Shown: positions 39,222 to 47,952, numbered from the stretch's first letter. The stretch is 64,000 bases of DNA from Paludibacteraceae bacterium (GCA_024399655.1 JAKSNP010000001.1:170247-234246), one strand, 5' to 3'. Notes: generated from the letters alone by a model not told the origin. A program made the numbers and translations.

Positions 39222-40169
39222 ATGAAACACATTTCCCTTCTCTTTCTTCTTTTATGCTCCACATTATTGGTGAGAGCCGAAGTCATCAATATCACCATCG
39301 ATACGGAGGTGGATTATGCCGACCGCACATACGACATGAACGCGTATATGTTTGCGGGCTACAACAGTGAATTCACGTATGCAGCAGGTGTGTATATGCA
39401 GGCCAACAGCATGTTAGGCACGAGCACGAAGATGTCAGAGCGTTCGATGAACTATGTAGGCACGGTGGACGGTTATGTATATTTCACCTCGGTGAGTTGC
39501 ACGGTAACAGCCACGGAAGTGGGTTATACAGCAGTGGCGGATTGTGAGGATGCAGACGGAAACGAATATCATATCACATTTATCTACGATGAGACGAAGG
39601 GAATGGCATTTGATACGCCCGATCGTCCTTTCGCCTCGGAGTATCAGTTGGAAGACTGCATTATCTCCAACAATTTCGAGTATATGGGCTATGTAGGAAT
39701 ATATGCAGACAATGTGGAGACGGCATTAAACCTGGTGGTATATGTAGCCGACACAACGGCCTCTTTCCCTCATATTCCTCAGGGTCGTTACGAGGTGAAC
39801 GAGTCGATGGAATCCGGATCGGTATTGGCCTCGTCGGGAGTGACAGAGAATGCGGTATATCCTTCGTATGCATGCACACAGATAGTGGAAGACGGTCACA
39901 CCTATTCATTTGAGAACTGGTATATCCGTTCCGGTTATCTGTTGGTTACGTCGCATCGTTATATATTGCATGCGTATAATTCATACGGTCAGAAGATTAC
40001 AGCTCGGATATATTTGGATAACGAGCCAGATCCGGACGACATAGAGGAGCCCGACGGATTGAATACCCTCACGTCCTCGTCCGATTCAGCCACCAAGCAG
40101 CTTCAAGACGGTAGAATTGTGATTACGGTTGACGGCCGCTCCTACGACATTCTCGGCAGAAAATTGTAA
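39222..40169 (+). CDS. Modular secreted surface protein with C-terminal tag (family member 8)
   Basis: A 315-residue paralogue separated from the others by pnp. Signal peptide 1-19 (LLFLLLCSTLLVRAE). One ordinary module (DRTYDMNAYMFAGYNSEF, AGVYMQANSML) leads to the special module (EYQLEDCIISNNFEYMGY, IPQGRYEVNESMESG, YPSYACTQIVEDG, SGYLLVTSHRY, NSYGQKITARI). The tag is more diverged (KQLQDGRIVITVDGRSYD then ILGRKL) and stops in the ancestral position without the QHSCN extension. Codon usage looks less polished than in members 1-7 (more rare-looking TCG and GAG choices), which may mean a different history. No clear promoter was found in the 80 bp upstream. Confidence 0.68.
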   Translation: MKHISLLFLLLCSTLLVRAEVINITIDTEVDYADRTYDMNAYMFAGYNSEFTYAAGVYMQANSMLGTSTKMSERSMNYVGTVDGYVYFTSVSCTVTATEVGYTAVADCEDADGNEYHITFIYDETKGMAFDTPDRPFASEYQLEDCIISNNFEYMGYVGIYADNVETALNLVVYVADTTASFPHIPQGRYEVNESMESGSVLASSGVTENAVYPSYACTQIVEDGHTYSFENWYIRSGYLLVTSHRYILHAYNSYGQKITARIYLDNEPDPDDIEEPDGLNTLTSSSDSATKQLQDGRIVITVDGRSYDILGRKL

Positions 40170-40190
40170 GAAGCGAGAAGTATGATAAAA

Positions 40191-40233
40191 GAAGGCAGTC
40201 TTAATTTTCGATAAGACTGCTTTCTTCTTTTTT
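40191..40233. terminator. Bidirectional terminator between convergent genes
   Basis: GCAGTCTTA (40195-40203) pairs with TAAGACTGC (40212-40220). GAA and TTC extend the stem, with T-rich sequence on the right and A-rich on the left, so it can stop transcripts from both sides. Confidence 0.85.
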
Positions 40234-40243
40234 ATATGCATAC

Positions 40244-40666
40244 TTAAATCACTCCTTCTCCCCTTCTCTTTATTTGATGACTACGGAGGTGCTTGACCAA
40301 AACATATAAGGCTGACAAAAACAACATAAATAGAACCGGTACATCACCTACGGGAGCAGATTGTGCTCCAGGCTCCAAAGGCCCGTCATTTCCGGTAGTT
40401 TGATCGCCGAACGGATTGGAAGTCGACTGACGGGACAGCTGTCCTGTTAGTGTATATAATTCTTGCGGCTCATCTCCATAAGGTTTATCCTGACTTGGTT
40501 GATTCACTTCCAGAATATTAGATCGGGTCTGAAAAACAGAATCCACCGACCAAGTTTCAGTCGCTTGCAAGAATTGTCCGAAAAAGCAACAGCAAAGTAG
40601 CGCCATAGTAGCGCCACCTTTCGCTAATGTCATCATGTTCTTTACTAACTTTATCCGCATTTTCAT
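40244..40666 (-). CDS. Small secreted protein with C-terminal membrane segment
   Basis: 140 residues with two hydrophobic stretches: a signal peptide near 15-35 (GGATMALLCCCFFGQFLQA) and a C-terminal membrane segment (APVGDVPVLFMLFLSALYVLVK) followed by a basic end. The middle is polar and Gly/Pro-rich (DQTTGNDGPLEPGAQSAP). A PVGD motif just before a terminal helix and basic tail resembles small membrane-anchored proteins seen next to Bacteroidales surface proteins; I cannot name a family. It overlaps the stop of the large surface gene (ATGA), so the two are translated together. It may help anchor or export that protein; inference only. Confidence 0.6.
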   Translation of the reverse strand: MKMRIKLVKNMMTLAKGGATMALLCCCFFGQFLQATETWSVDSVFQTRSNILEVNQPSQDKPYGDEPQELYTLTGQLSRQSTSNPFGDQTTGNDGPLEPGAQSAPVGDVPVLFMLFLSALYVLVKHLRSHQIKRRGEGVI

Positions 40667-43236
40667 TTCATCACTGAATTGCCCAAAACATCAAAACACC
40701 TGTCTCCACGCCGGATATACAGGTTATTGAGATAAATAAATTTATAAGGAACTGCACTATCCTCGCAATAAGCATTCAAATCCGTCGGTTGCGCCGGTGC
40801 AAAAGAGAGTGATAATGAGAAACGTGAATCGTCCTGCAACGGATTGGATGTAAACGAATAACTATCTTCCAGCAGATTGGTGGTTGTGCCGGTTTGCGAA
40901 TCTATCAAATCGGCACGTTGAAGCGACGGGGACGAAGACCTCAGAAGCGAAATGCTATAGGAGGCAGTATCCGGAAGCCTGATTCCCAAGGGGATCAATA
41001 ATGCCTCTGAATAGGGCAATGCATTGAAGGCCAGCCTTTGATCGTCCGCCAATGAATACATCGAAAGTGAGCATCCAGATCCGAACATTTTTTCAAGGTC
41101 GGCTCCTATCTCGTAGTCAATGGAAAACAAATCGGATAACAACACCGTCGTTCGGTCCGTCCGATCGTTGGCGTCGTTCGCAAGAGCTATAGTGAACCAG
41201 GTGGTATCGCTACAAACGGAGTCCATTATGTCCGAACGCAACAAAGACGGTTGCTCGTCACACAATGAAATAAAATCGATCTCTGCATCTTCGCACATCT
41301 GAACAAAAAACGACGTAAAAGGCTCCAGCGGCGTTTCAGAGGCTAAAGTCTGAACATAGGCGCTGAAATCATATAGCGGAATCGTAACATAGGGTACGGA
41401 AGCCTCGATTGTGGACGAACCGAAAAACGGTGACCCTATCATGTTCCAGCCTTTGTGACGCGATTCGATATTCAAATCTTGCCCATATGCATAAACGGAT
41501 GCGGTACCTTTGTTTGAGCCCGATATTGTGGTTTGCTCTCCATTGGTGGTCCAGGCATTGTCAAACGTCATCTCAAACCTAATTACCGCCACTTCCCCTA
41601 CGGGAACGGCTTTTATCACATACCCTTTTGTAGGCAACAACGTGTCGTCGGACGCCACGCCCGACCAGTTGCCCGTATCCGCAGCTCGGCTGGCACGGCT
41701 TGCCCCATCGTATTCCATAATGATGATCTGCCCCGTGCCGTCTTCGCGATACGTGGCATACTCGTTAAGCCAGTCTTCCGCATAACGTACATGATATCCC
41801 TCCGTATTGGCCGTACCGCCCGTACCGCCGTCTATCGCCACGGCAAACGGAAGCGACAACGGATAATACGCATCGGCGTCTATCGCATAATCGAAATAGA
41901 CGGCATCTTCTTCTTTCTCCAACGAACCCGTACCGGCTATGTCAAGATGAGGCAACTGAAACTTGCTCTTGTCCTCGTTCCAACCGCCTTGCAGACTTAT
42001 CGATTGGCAATGCAACGTTGCCCCCTCCTCGATTTTCAGCCTGCCGCCGCCTGAGATGCTGATTCGGCGGACACTCGCCGTTTCCGTCACTGTCAGTTCT
42101 CCACCTTCTGCTATTATGAAATCCGTGCCGCTCAAATCATCCGAACCGAAATCCGCCAGGCTACGGCTGTCGCTGATCACGATCGGTTCCGACTCCCATA
42201 CGGCAACCGCTTCCACGTCATGTGCCAATATATACGCATCGCCCGGCATATAACGGCTACCCTGGATGTCCCAATACAGGAACTCCCTTTCTTCATCCGT
42301 CGCCGAGGGCAATACCACGCTCTCGCCCACTTTCGAGGCGCTTATGCCAATCATATCTCCCGCATTGCTGAACGATAACGTGGCTGATGGAGCTAACGAA
42401 AAGTCGGTCGAGTAATCTGAATACCACACCTCACGAGGCTGCACGCCCACTACGATGTCATCCACATACACACGATATGCGGTCTCGAATGATGAACTCC
42501 AAGCTGATATACGTATATAGACGTCCTGCACCTCCGGCAATGGGTACGAATACTGATATTTGTCGCGAAATCCCGTTATGTTGGTATAATCCAACAACGT
42601 TGTCCAATTCACGCTGTCGTTAGAATACTCGATCGCGTACGTTACCGCATCGTTCGTGTTGGCTATATATACCGACAGGCTGTCCACGTCCCTTATCTGT
42701 TGACTGGTGAGAAACGCCCGGCCTTGATAGGTCTGCTTGTTGTAAGGTTGCAGCACCAATGCTTTTGATCCCATCCTGTATACCACATCCGTTATGTCGG
42801 TAACAGCACCGTAATTCACCGTCCATTGAGTCCAGTCGTTGTGGAGATATCGGACGGCTTTCTGATAATTGGTATTTACTGCATAACCCGCAAAGTCCTC
42901 TGCATATTCTGTATCGTCACCTTCTATGACCTTCCCGCCGTTTATGCTAGCATACACCGCATACAGGGTTGTATCTTCCGTAAAGCGAACCGATTGAAGG
43001 TCTTTTATCAATCCCGCGGGCTCAGACTGAACGGCATTCGGGTTGGGATCATAACTCCAGCCTACGAATCGTCGCCCTTTCTTCGGAGCTTTGGCGTAAT
43101 AATCCAAGTTCCCCAAACTGTCGGTACTGACCACCGTCAACACATTGTTTTGATTCAGTGTCACCTGAGCCGCATTACCTATAAACGCATAAAATGGCAG
43201 CAAAATCAATATCGCTATTTTCTTAACTTTTCCCAT
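40663..43236 (-). CDS. Large secreted surface protein with InlB-like repeats and C-terminal tag
   Basis: 857 residues. Signal peptide 1-22 (MGKVKKIAILILLPFYAFIGNA). An InlB B-repeat-like unit (RRFVGWSYDPNPN ... DTTLYAVYA, ~55-95) is followed by a jelly-roll/adhesin-type domain (EDFAGYAVNTNYQKAVRYL to VYVDDIVVGVQ, ~113-265), then a second InlB-like unit (EFLYWDIQGSRYMPGDAY). Then come a strand-rich region (SISGGGRLKIEEGATLHC) and a long C-terminal part. It ends LYIRRGDRCFDVLGNSVMK, a diverged form of the tag on the surface family proteins although the rest is unrelated. It starts 13 bp after azgA, in the same operon. Likely an adhesin; the substrate is unknown. Confidence 0.75.
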   Translation of the reverse strand: MGKVKKIAILILLPFYAFIGNAAQVTLNQNNVLTVVSTDSLGNLDYYAKAPKKGRRFVGWSYDPNPNAVQSEPAGLIKDLQSVRFTEDTTLYAVYASINGGKVIEGDDTEYAEDFAGYAVNTNYQKAVRYLHNDWTQWTVNYGAVTDITDVVYRMGSKALVLQPYNKQTYQGRAFLTSQQIRDVDSLSVYIANTNDAVTYAIEYSNDSVNWTTLLDYTNITGFRDKYQYSYPLPEVQDVYIRISAWSSSFETAYRVYVDDIVVGVQPREVWYSDYSTDFSLAPSATLSFSNAGDMIGISASKVGESVVLPSATDEEREFLYWDIQGSRYMPGDAYILAHDVEAVAVWESEPIVISDSRSLADFGSDDLSGTDFIIAEGGELTVTETASVRRISISGGGRLKIEEGATLHCQSISLQGGWNEDKSKFQLPHLDIAGTGSLEKEEDAVYFDYAIDADAYYPLSLPFAVAIDGGTGGTANTEGYHVRYAEDWLNEYATYREDGTGQIIIMEYDGASRASRAADTGNWSGVASDDTLLPTKGYVIKAVPVGEVAVIRFEMTFDNAWTTNGEQTTISGSNKGTASVYAYGQDLNIESRHKGWNMIGSPFFGSSTIEASVPYVTIPLYDFSAYVQTLASETPLEPFTSFFVQMCEDAEIDFISLCDEQPSLLRSDIMDSVCSDTTWFTIALANDANDRTDRTTVLLSDLFSIDYEIGADLEKMFGSGCSLSMYSLADDQRLAFNALPYSEALLIPLGIRLPDTASYSISLLRSSSPSLQRADLIDSQTGTTTNLLEDSYSFTSNPLQDDSRFSLSLSFAPAQPTDLNAYCEDSAVPYKFIYLNNLYIRRGDRCFDVLGNSVMK

Positions 43237-43249
43237 TTTTCTTTTTTTA

Positions 43250-44566
43250 TTAGAGGATGAATTTGAGGGAGAGGATGGCTGTGAGGATGAGCATCGGCCA
43301 CGAGAGCTTGCGCATGCCCGAGGTGAAAAGATTGGTAAGGCAATAACAGATCATACCCAAAACAATGCCGTTGGCAATGCTGAAAGTGAACGGAATAACC
43401 AACATAGTAACCAATGCCGGCAAGGTCTCCGAGAAATCACTGCTGCTCATCAAATCCTTGGTACAACTCAACATACCAACTCCCACCAATACCAATGCCG
43501 GACCTACCGCAACCCCCGGAACCGCCAAAAACAACGGCGCCATGAACAAGGACAAGACAAAGAAAAATGCCGTGAAGACCGACGTCAACCCCGTGCGTCC
43601 CCCCATACGGATACCCGCCGACGACTCCACGTAAGTGCCCACCGTAGAAGTGCCCAACACCGCTCCGGTGACCGTAGCCACCGCATCACTCAACAAAGCA
43701 CGGTTCATCACCCCTTGATTCAACTCCCCCGTACTGCGCCCCAACGCCATCAAGGTACCCAAAGTATCGAACATGTCCATAGAGAGCAAGGTGAGCACCA
43801 ACAAGAGCATATCCATCGAGAAAATCTTATCCCACTGAAAAGCACAGAAGACCGGACTCAACGAAGGAGGCAGGGAAAAAACAGGCGCCGACAGATGAGT
43901 GACCCCTAAGGGAATACCCGCCAACGTGACCACCACAATACCGATAAGCAACGAGCCCGGCACACGACGTGACATCAACACCGACATCAACACGATGCCT
44001 CCCAAAGCCAAGAGGACGGAAGGCGAATGCAGGTCACCCAACGTGACCAAGGTGGAGGGATGCGCCACCACCAGTCCCGAATTGGTGAATCCCAACAAGG
44101 CGATGAGCAACCCGATACCCGCACCCAACGCCAACTGGATAGAGGGCGGGATAAGGCGCACAATCCACTCACGGACATGAGTGACGCTCAGAATGACGAA
44201 AAGGACACCCTCGAGCAAAACGCCCGTCAACGCCATCTGCCACGTATAGCCCATGGTGAGGCAGATAGTGTAAACGAAAAATGCGTTGGCACCCATTGCG
44301 GGCGCCTGAGAAAAAGGCATCCTGACATAAAAGGCACAAAGCAAAGTGCCCACCGCCGCCGCCAATGCCGTAGCGACAAACGCGGCTCCGTGATCCATAC
44401 CGGATTCGGCCAACATAGCCGGATTAACCGCCAGGATATATGCCATGGCTATAAACGTGGTGACCCCTGCACCCAATTCGGTCAACACCCGATGCTTGCC
44501 GGGCACAAACCCGACCAAACTCCCCGCCTTCAGACGAAGGGAATCGATATTTTTGGCTTCTTTCAT
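43250..44566 (-). CDS. azgA: NCS2-family purine permease (AzgA type)
   Basis: A 438-residue inner-membrane transporter with about 12-14 helices, of the AzgA branch that takes up adenine, guanine and hypoxanthine by proton symport. Branch-specific motifs: ELGAGVTTFIAMAYILAVNPAM (residues 30-51), PFSQAPAMGANAFFVY, IPPSIQLALGAGIGLLIAL, DMFDTLGTLMALG and TVGTYVESSAGIRMGGRTGL. The promoter -7 box ends only four bases before the ATG, so the message is expected to be nearly leaderless; there is no later Met that fits the family. It is followed in the same direction by the large surface protein and the small membrane protein. Confidence 0.9.
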   Translation of the reverse strand: MKEAKNIDSLRLKAGSLVGFVPGKHRVLTELGAGVTTFIAMAYILAVNPAMLAESGMDHGAAFVATALAAAVGTLLCAFYVRMPFSQAPAMGANAFFVYTICLTMGYTWQMALTGVLLEGVLFVILSVTHVREWIVRLIPPSIQLALGAGIGLLIALLGFTNSGLVVAHPSTLVTLGDLHSPSVLLALGGIVLMSVLMSRRVPGSLLIGIVVVTLAGIPLGVTHLSAPVFSLPPSLSPVFCAFQWDKIFSMDMLLLVLTLLSMDMFDTLGTLMALGRSTGELNQGVMNRALLSDAVATVTGAVLGTSTVGTYVESSAGIRMGGRTGLTSVFTAFFFVLSLFMAPLFLAVPGVAVGPALVLVGVGMLSCTKDLMSSSDFSETLPALVTMLVIPFTFSIANGIVLGMICYCLTNLFTSGMRKLSWPMLILTAILSLKFIL

Positions 44567-44570
44567 GCTG

Positions 44571-44602
44571 CAAAGTTACACTTTTTTCGGGATTTGACCA
44601 AA
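44571..44602 (-). promoter_or_regulatory. Promoter of azgA, predicted leaderless transcript
   Basis: On the minus strand TTTG (44599-44602), 20 bases, TAACTTTG (44571-44578). Transcription should begin at or within a base or two of the azgA ATG (44566). Confidence 0.8.
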
Positions 44603-44606
44603 AAAA

Positions 44607-44638
44607 TTTGTGTAATCCAAATAAATTTTGTAATTTTG
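44607..44638 (+). promoter_or_regulatory. Promoter of pssA
   Basis: TTTG (44607-44610), 20 bases, TAATTTTG (44631-44638), back to back with the azgA promoter. The leader to pssA is about 160 nt and is largely made of a duplication. Confidence 0.8.
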
Positions 44639-44660
44639 GCGACGAAATATGCGCAGCTCA

Positions 44661-44768
44661 ATGCATCGGAGCAGCAAATGACTGATTGACTGATTGATTT
44701 AACGTAGACGCAAACGTAGACGCAAACCATGCATCGGAGCAGCAAATGACTGATTGATTGATTTAACG
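44661..44768 (+). repeat. Duplicated ~40-nt unit in the pssA leader
   Basis: ATGCATCGGAGCAGCAAATG plus a GACTGATTGATTTAACG tail occurs at 44661-44704 and again at 44729-44768. The second copy lacks one 4-bp GACT unit. Between them GTAGACGCAAAC is repeated twice in tandem (44704-44727). Confidence 0.85.
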
Positions 44769-44803
44769 AACTCAATAAAAACATAACACCTAATATATAA
44801 TAC

Positions 44804-45538
44804 ATGTTGAATTTCAATCCCAAACGCATCCTGCCGGATGCCATCACCTGCGGAAACCTGCTATCAGGAACAATGGCCGTTTTCATGGCTACGCAAAACC
44901 ATTTCACACTCGCCTTCGGATTCATACTTCTAGGCGTCTTCTTCGACTTCTTTGACGGCATGTCCGCTCGCGCTTTGGGCGTAGTGAACCCCACCGGAGT
45001 GGAACTGGATTCGCTGGCCGACGTAATCACCTCCGGACTGGCTCCCGCCATGATGCTATGCTGCTACCTCAGACCCGTGATCGGTTGGTGGAGCCTCATC
45101 GCCCTCACTATGGCATCAGCCGCCGCATTGAGACTAGCCAAATTCAACGTGGACGACCGACAGAAATCATCCTTTATCGGACTCGCCACACCCGCCAACG
45201 CGCTCTTCTGGGGCGGAATATGCAGCATGCCGATGGCCATACTCAACTGGAACGCCATGCCCTGGATTCTGCTGGCCTTCACCTTGGTGAGCGACCTGCT
45301 GATGGTGGGGGAAATTCCGTTCTTCAGTCTCAAATTCCACAACCTGTCGTGGAAGGAGAACGCCGTCGCCTACCTCTTCCTCATCGGATGCCTCATACTG
45401 ATAGCCGTGTGCGTGATTGAAGCCGTAAGATACGAGATGATCGGATTCGCCTGCTTCGCCGGTACGGGATGCATCATCTGGTACGTTGTATTCAACCTCA
45501 TCAACCTCGCACTCAATCCGAAAGAGACACAAGCGTGA
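44804..45538 (+). CDS. pssA: CDP-diacylglycerol-serine O-phosphatidyltransferase
   Basis: Makes phosphatidylserine, the precursor of phosphatidylethanolamine, at the inner membrane. A 244-residue protein with 6-8 helices. The CDP-alcohol phosphotransferase signature is complete: DG..AR (DGMSARALG), then G...D...D (GVELDSLAD), around residues 49-70. A basic N-terminus (FNPKRILPDAITCGN) precedes the first helix. The stop overlaps the GTG start of the endonuclease gene (GTGA). Confidence 0.93.
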   Translation: MLNFNPKRILPDAITCGNLLSGTMAVFMATQNHFTLAFGFILLGVFFDFFDGMSARALGVVNPTGVELDSLADVITSGLAPAMMLCCYLRPVIGWWSLIALTMASAAALRLAKFNVDDRQKSSFIGLATPANALFWGGICSMPMAILNWNAMPWILLAFTLVSDLLMVGEIPFFSLKFHNLSWKENAVAYLFLIGCLILIAVCVIEAVRYEMIGFACFAGTGCIIWYVVFNLINLALNPKETQA

Positions 45539-46995
45539 AGAAATACGTAGCCTGCATAGCGTGCATCATCTGCCTATTCGGGCGGACAATCGTCTGCGCC
45601 GAAGCCATCAGCGACGGGTATTATCTGCCTGCCGAAGGCCAGACCGACTCGCTCCTGAAAACCTCCCTCAGCCAGCTGGCACAAGGAGGACAACGCTACA
45701 GCTACGGCACCGCAGGATACACCTGGCAGGATCATATCTACTATCAGGCCACTTGGAGTTTTTTCCCCTATAGCGACATAAGAGACGACGGAACGGTGTG
45801 GGACATGTACAGCCGTTCAGTAAGATACTATCCCGCCGAAAACGGGGAATCGGGCTGCTCGCTCAACATCGAACACTGCTTTCCCAAATCATGGTGGGGC
45901 GGGCAGGACGGCGACGCCTATCGCGACCTCTACCACCTCAACCCCGCCGACGCACGGGCCAATCAAACCGGCAAAAACGCCTACCCCCCCGGAAGAGTGG
46001 ACAGCATCGTCAAATTCGACAACGGCTCGTTCAAACAGGGCTATATGCACGGACACCCCAACTTCCGCGTGTTCGAACCCGAAGACCAATACAAAGGCGA
46101 CTTCGCACGCGCTTTCTTCTACATAGCCACCGCCTATCAAGACTATACCTGGGCACCCGAAGCCTCACCCTATATGGACAACGGCAGTTACCTCGAATTC
46201 AGGCCCTGGCTCATCCAACTCCTGCTGGAATGGCATCGACAGGACCCCGTCAGCCAAAAGGAAATCAACAGGCAACAGGTGATCTCATCCGCGCAGCATA
46301 ACCGAAACCCCTATATCGACTATCCAGAACTGGTGGAACATATATGGGGCGATCGGCAAGGGCAACCCGCCATCTTCAGCCTAATGGAATGCACCGCCGA
46401 CACCGGCTACATTCCACCCATTCCGCCACGCGACACCCTTTCATGCTTCGACACGATCATCAGCCTGCCCGCCCTGTCAAAAAATATCGTGAATGCCGTC
46501 AGCGGCGGATATGCCTCCGATAAAGTGCAACCCAACGGCTCCGCCGCCATCACTCTCGGCACCGGGAACACCGACGGATGGATAGCCTTCAGCCGATTGG
46601 GACTGACCGACACCACCGTGCTGCAATGCCGCGCCTCCATCTACAATTCTGCCGACCGGATGCAACTGGATATCTATGCCGACCGGCAACTGATAGCCTC
46701 GTTGCGCGACACCGCACGCATGGAAACCCGCAACGAACACATTTATTCAATCACCGTACCCGCATACACCGACTCCCTCACCCTCGTATCAGTGGGCGGC
46801 TCCACCTCCTGCCGTGCCTGCCTGCAGAACTTCTACCTCCTCAGTCCCTGCACAGCGCCCGAGCCGCCGATCACCCCACTGCAGGAGACTCCATTCGAAA
46901 CAGAACAACCTACCGTGAAATTCTACCGAAACGGACGTATATACATCCTCCGCAACGGCATCACTTACGACATATATGGCCAACCCGTCCGCTAA
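45535..46995 (+). CDS. Secreted endonuclease I family nuclease with C-terminal tag
   Basis: A 486-residue secreted nuclease. The GTG at 45535 is chosen because it overlaps the pssA stop and opens the signal peptide (KKYVACIACIICLFGRTIVCA); an upstream ATG in pssA has no signal sequence. The EndA/NucM-type domain (about 20-270) has the catalytic block NIEHCFPKSWWGGQ with its His, then DLYHLNPADARANQTGKNAY carrying metal-binding Asn. A beta-rich module (270-455) follows. It ends VKFYRNGRIYILRNGITYD plus IYGQPVR, the same tag as the surface family. Likely digests extracellular DNA or RNA for nutrients. Confidence 0.88.
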   Translation: MKKYVACIACIICLFGRTIVCAEAISDGYYLPAEGQTDSLLKTSLSQLAQGGQRYSYGTAGYTWQDHIYYQATWSFFPYSDIRDDGTVWDMYSRSVRYYPAENGESGCSLNIEHCFPKSWWGGQDGDAYRDLYHLNPADARANQTGKNAYPPGRVDSIVKFDNGSFKQGYMHGHPNFRVFEPEDQYKGDFARAFFYIATAYQDYTWAPEASPYMDNGSYLEFRPWLIQLLLEWHRQDPVSQKEINRQQVISSAQHNRNPYIDYPELVEHIWGDRQGQPAIFSLMECTADTGYIPPIPPRDTLSCFDTIISLPALSKNIVNAVSGGYASDKVQPNGSAAITLGTGNTDGWIAFSRLGLTDTTVLQCRASIYNSADRMQLDIYADRQLIASLRDTARMETRNEHIYSITVPAYTDSLTLVSVGGSTSCRACLQNFYLLSPCTAPEPPITPLQETPFETEQPTVKFYRNGRIYILRNGITYDIYGQPVR

Positions 46996-47710
46996 TCCCC
47001 GCCGCACCGCTGTATCGCTTCGGCTTCCCAATCTTTTCCTCGGTATGAGCATCGGCTTCCTCATCGCTTTGGGCATCGCCCTGCTGCTCACCGACAAGAT
47101 GCAAACCCATCTCTGGCTGAACGCGCATCATACGCCCGTAGCCGACCGCCTGCTGCTTGCCTACACCCATGTAGGCGAATGGGTACCCTACGTCATCGCG
47201 CTGCTTCTGCTCTTTTATAAAGCCGGATGGAGTGCTTTCCTCACCGCCGATCTCGCCCTGAGCGGACTGCTTGCTCAGGCTCTCAAATACCTTTTCGCCA
47301 CCGACCGACCCGTCCGCTTTTTCGCTCTGCACATGCCCGAGGTACAACTGCCTGCTGTGGAGGGACTGCGATTGAGCGAGTTTTATTCATTCCCGTCGGG
47401 GCATTCCGTATCGTTCTTTGTCCTCTTCCTGACACTCAGCTGGATATTCACACACGACCGTCTGCGCGGGCGCGGCATACTGCAGGTGCTTTTCTTCTGC
47501 ATGGCACTGACGGGATGCTACAGCCGGATATATCTCAGCATGCACTTTGCCGAAGATATCTGGGGCGGTGCCCTGTTCGGCCTGCTCTTCTCGCTTATGT
47601 TTGCTTTGTGTGTACCCAAAATAGAAGAAAGCGCTTTTTGGAACTGGAACCTGCTTGCGCTGCGTGGACGTCGCCAGGATCAGAATCATGAAGGGCTTGC
47701 TGCTCGCTGA
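46976..47710 (+). CDS. PAP2-family phosphatase
   Basis: A 244-residue membrane phosphatase with about five to six helices. The three PAP2 motifs are visible: K..(F)...DRP (LKYLFATDRPVRFF), PSGHS (SFPSGHSVSFFV) and SR.YL.MHF..D (YSRIYLSMHFAEDIWGG). Substrate could be phosphatidylglycerol phosphate, undecaprenyl pyrophosphate or lipid A; it cannot be told. The ATG at 46976 overlaps the endonuclease end by 20 bp; a later ATG at 47045 just before the first helix is an alternative start. Confidence 0.85.
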   Translation: MANPSANPRRTAVSLRLPNLFLGMSIGFLIALGIALLLTDKMQTHLWLNAHHTPVADRLLLAYTHVGEWVPYVIALLLLFYKAGWSAFLTADLALSGLLAQALKYLFATDRPVRFFALHMPEVQLPAVEGLRLSEFYSFPSGHSVSFFVLFLTLSWIFTHDRLRGRGILQVLFFCMALTGCYSRIYLSMHFAEDIWGGALFGLLFSLMFALCVPKIEESAFWNWNLLALRGRRQDQNHEGLAAR

Positions 47711-47817
47711 AATTCCGCTGAAAAAGGTGATTTCTCCTTTCAAAACGGAAAATTGAGGGTAAATTTCGGCAAATTTATATAAAAAACACGAAAAATACAT
47801 TTTTTTTGAAAAAATAT

Positions 47818-47848
47818 TTGGTCATGTCAAAAAAAAGCAGTACCTTTG
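47818..47848 (+). promoter_or_regulatory. Promoter of tRNA-Val
   Basis: TTTG (about 47818-47821), 19 bases, TACCTTTG (47841-47848), ~30 bp upstream of the tRNA. Confidence 0.75.
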
Positions 47849-47876
47849 CACTCGCTTTCGGAAAGATAGACCGAAA

Positions 47877-47951
47877 GGGCGTTTAGCTCAGCTGGTTTAG
47901 AGCATCTGCCCTACAAGCAGAGGGTCGGCGGTTCGAATCCGTCAACGCCCA
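47877..47951 (+). tRNA. tRNA-Val (anticodon UAC)
   Basis: 75 nt. The acceptor GGGCGTT pairs with AACGCCC, the anticodon stem TCTGC/GCAGA encloses CCTACAA (anticodon TAC), and the T-arm is GGCGG-TTCGAAT-CCGTC. CCA is not encoded. The integrase gene follows directly, so this tRNA is the likely insertion site of the downstream element. Confidence 0.95.
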
Positions 47952-47952
47952 C

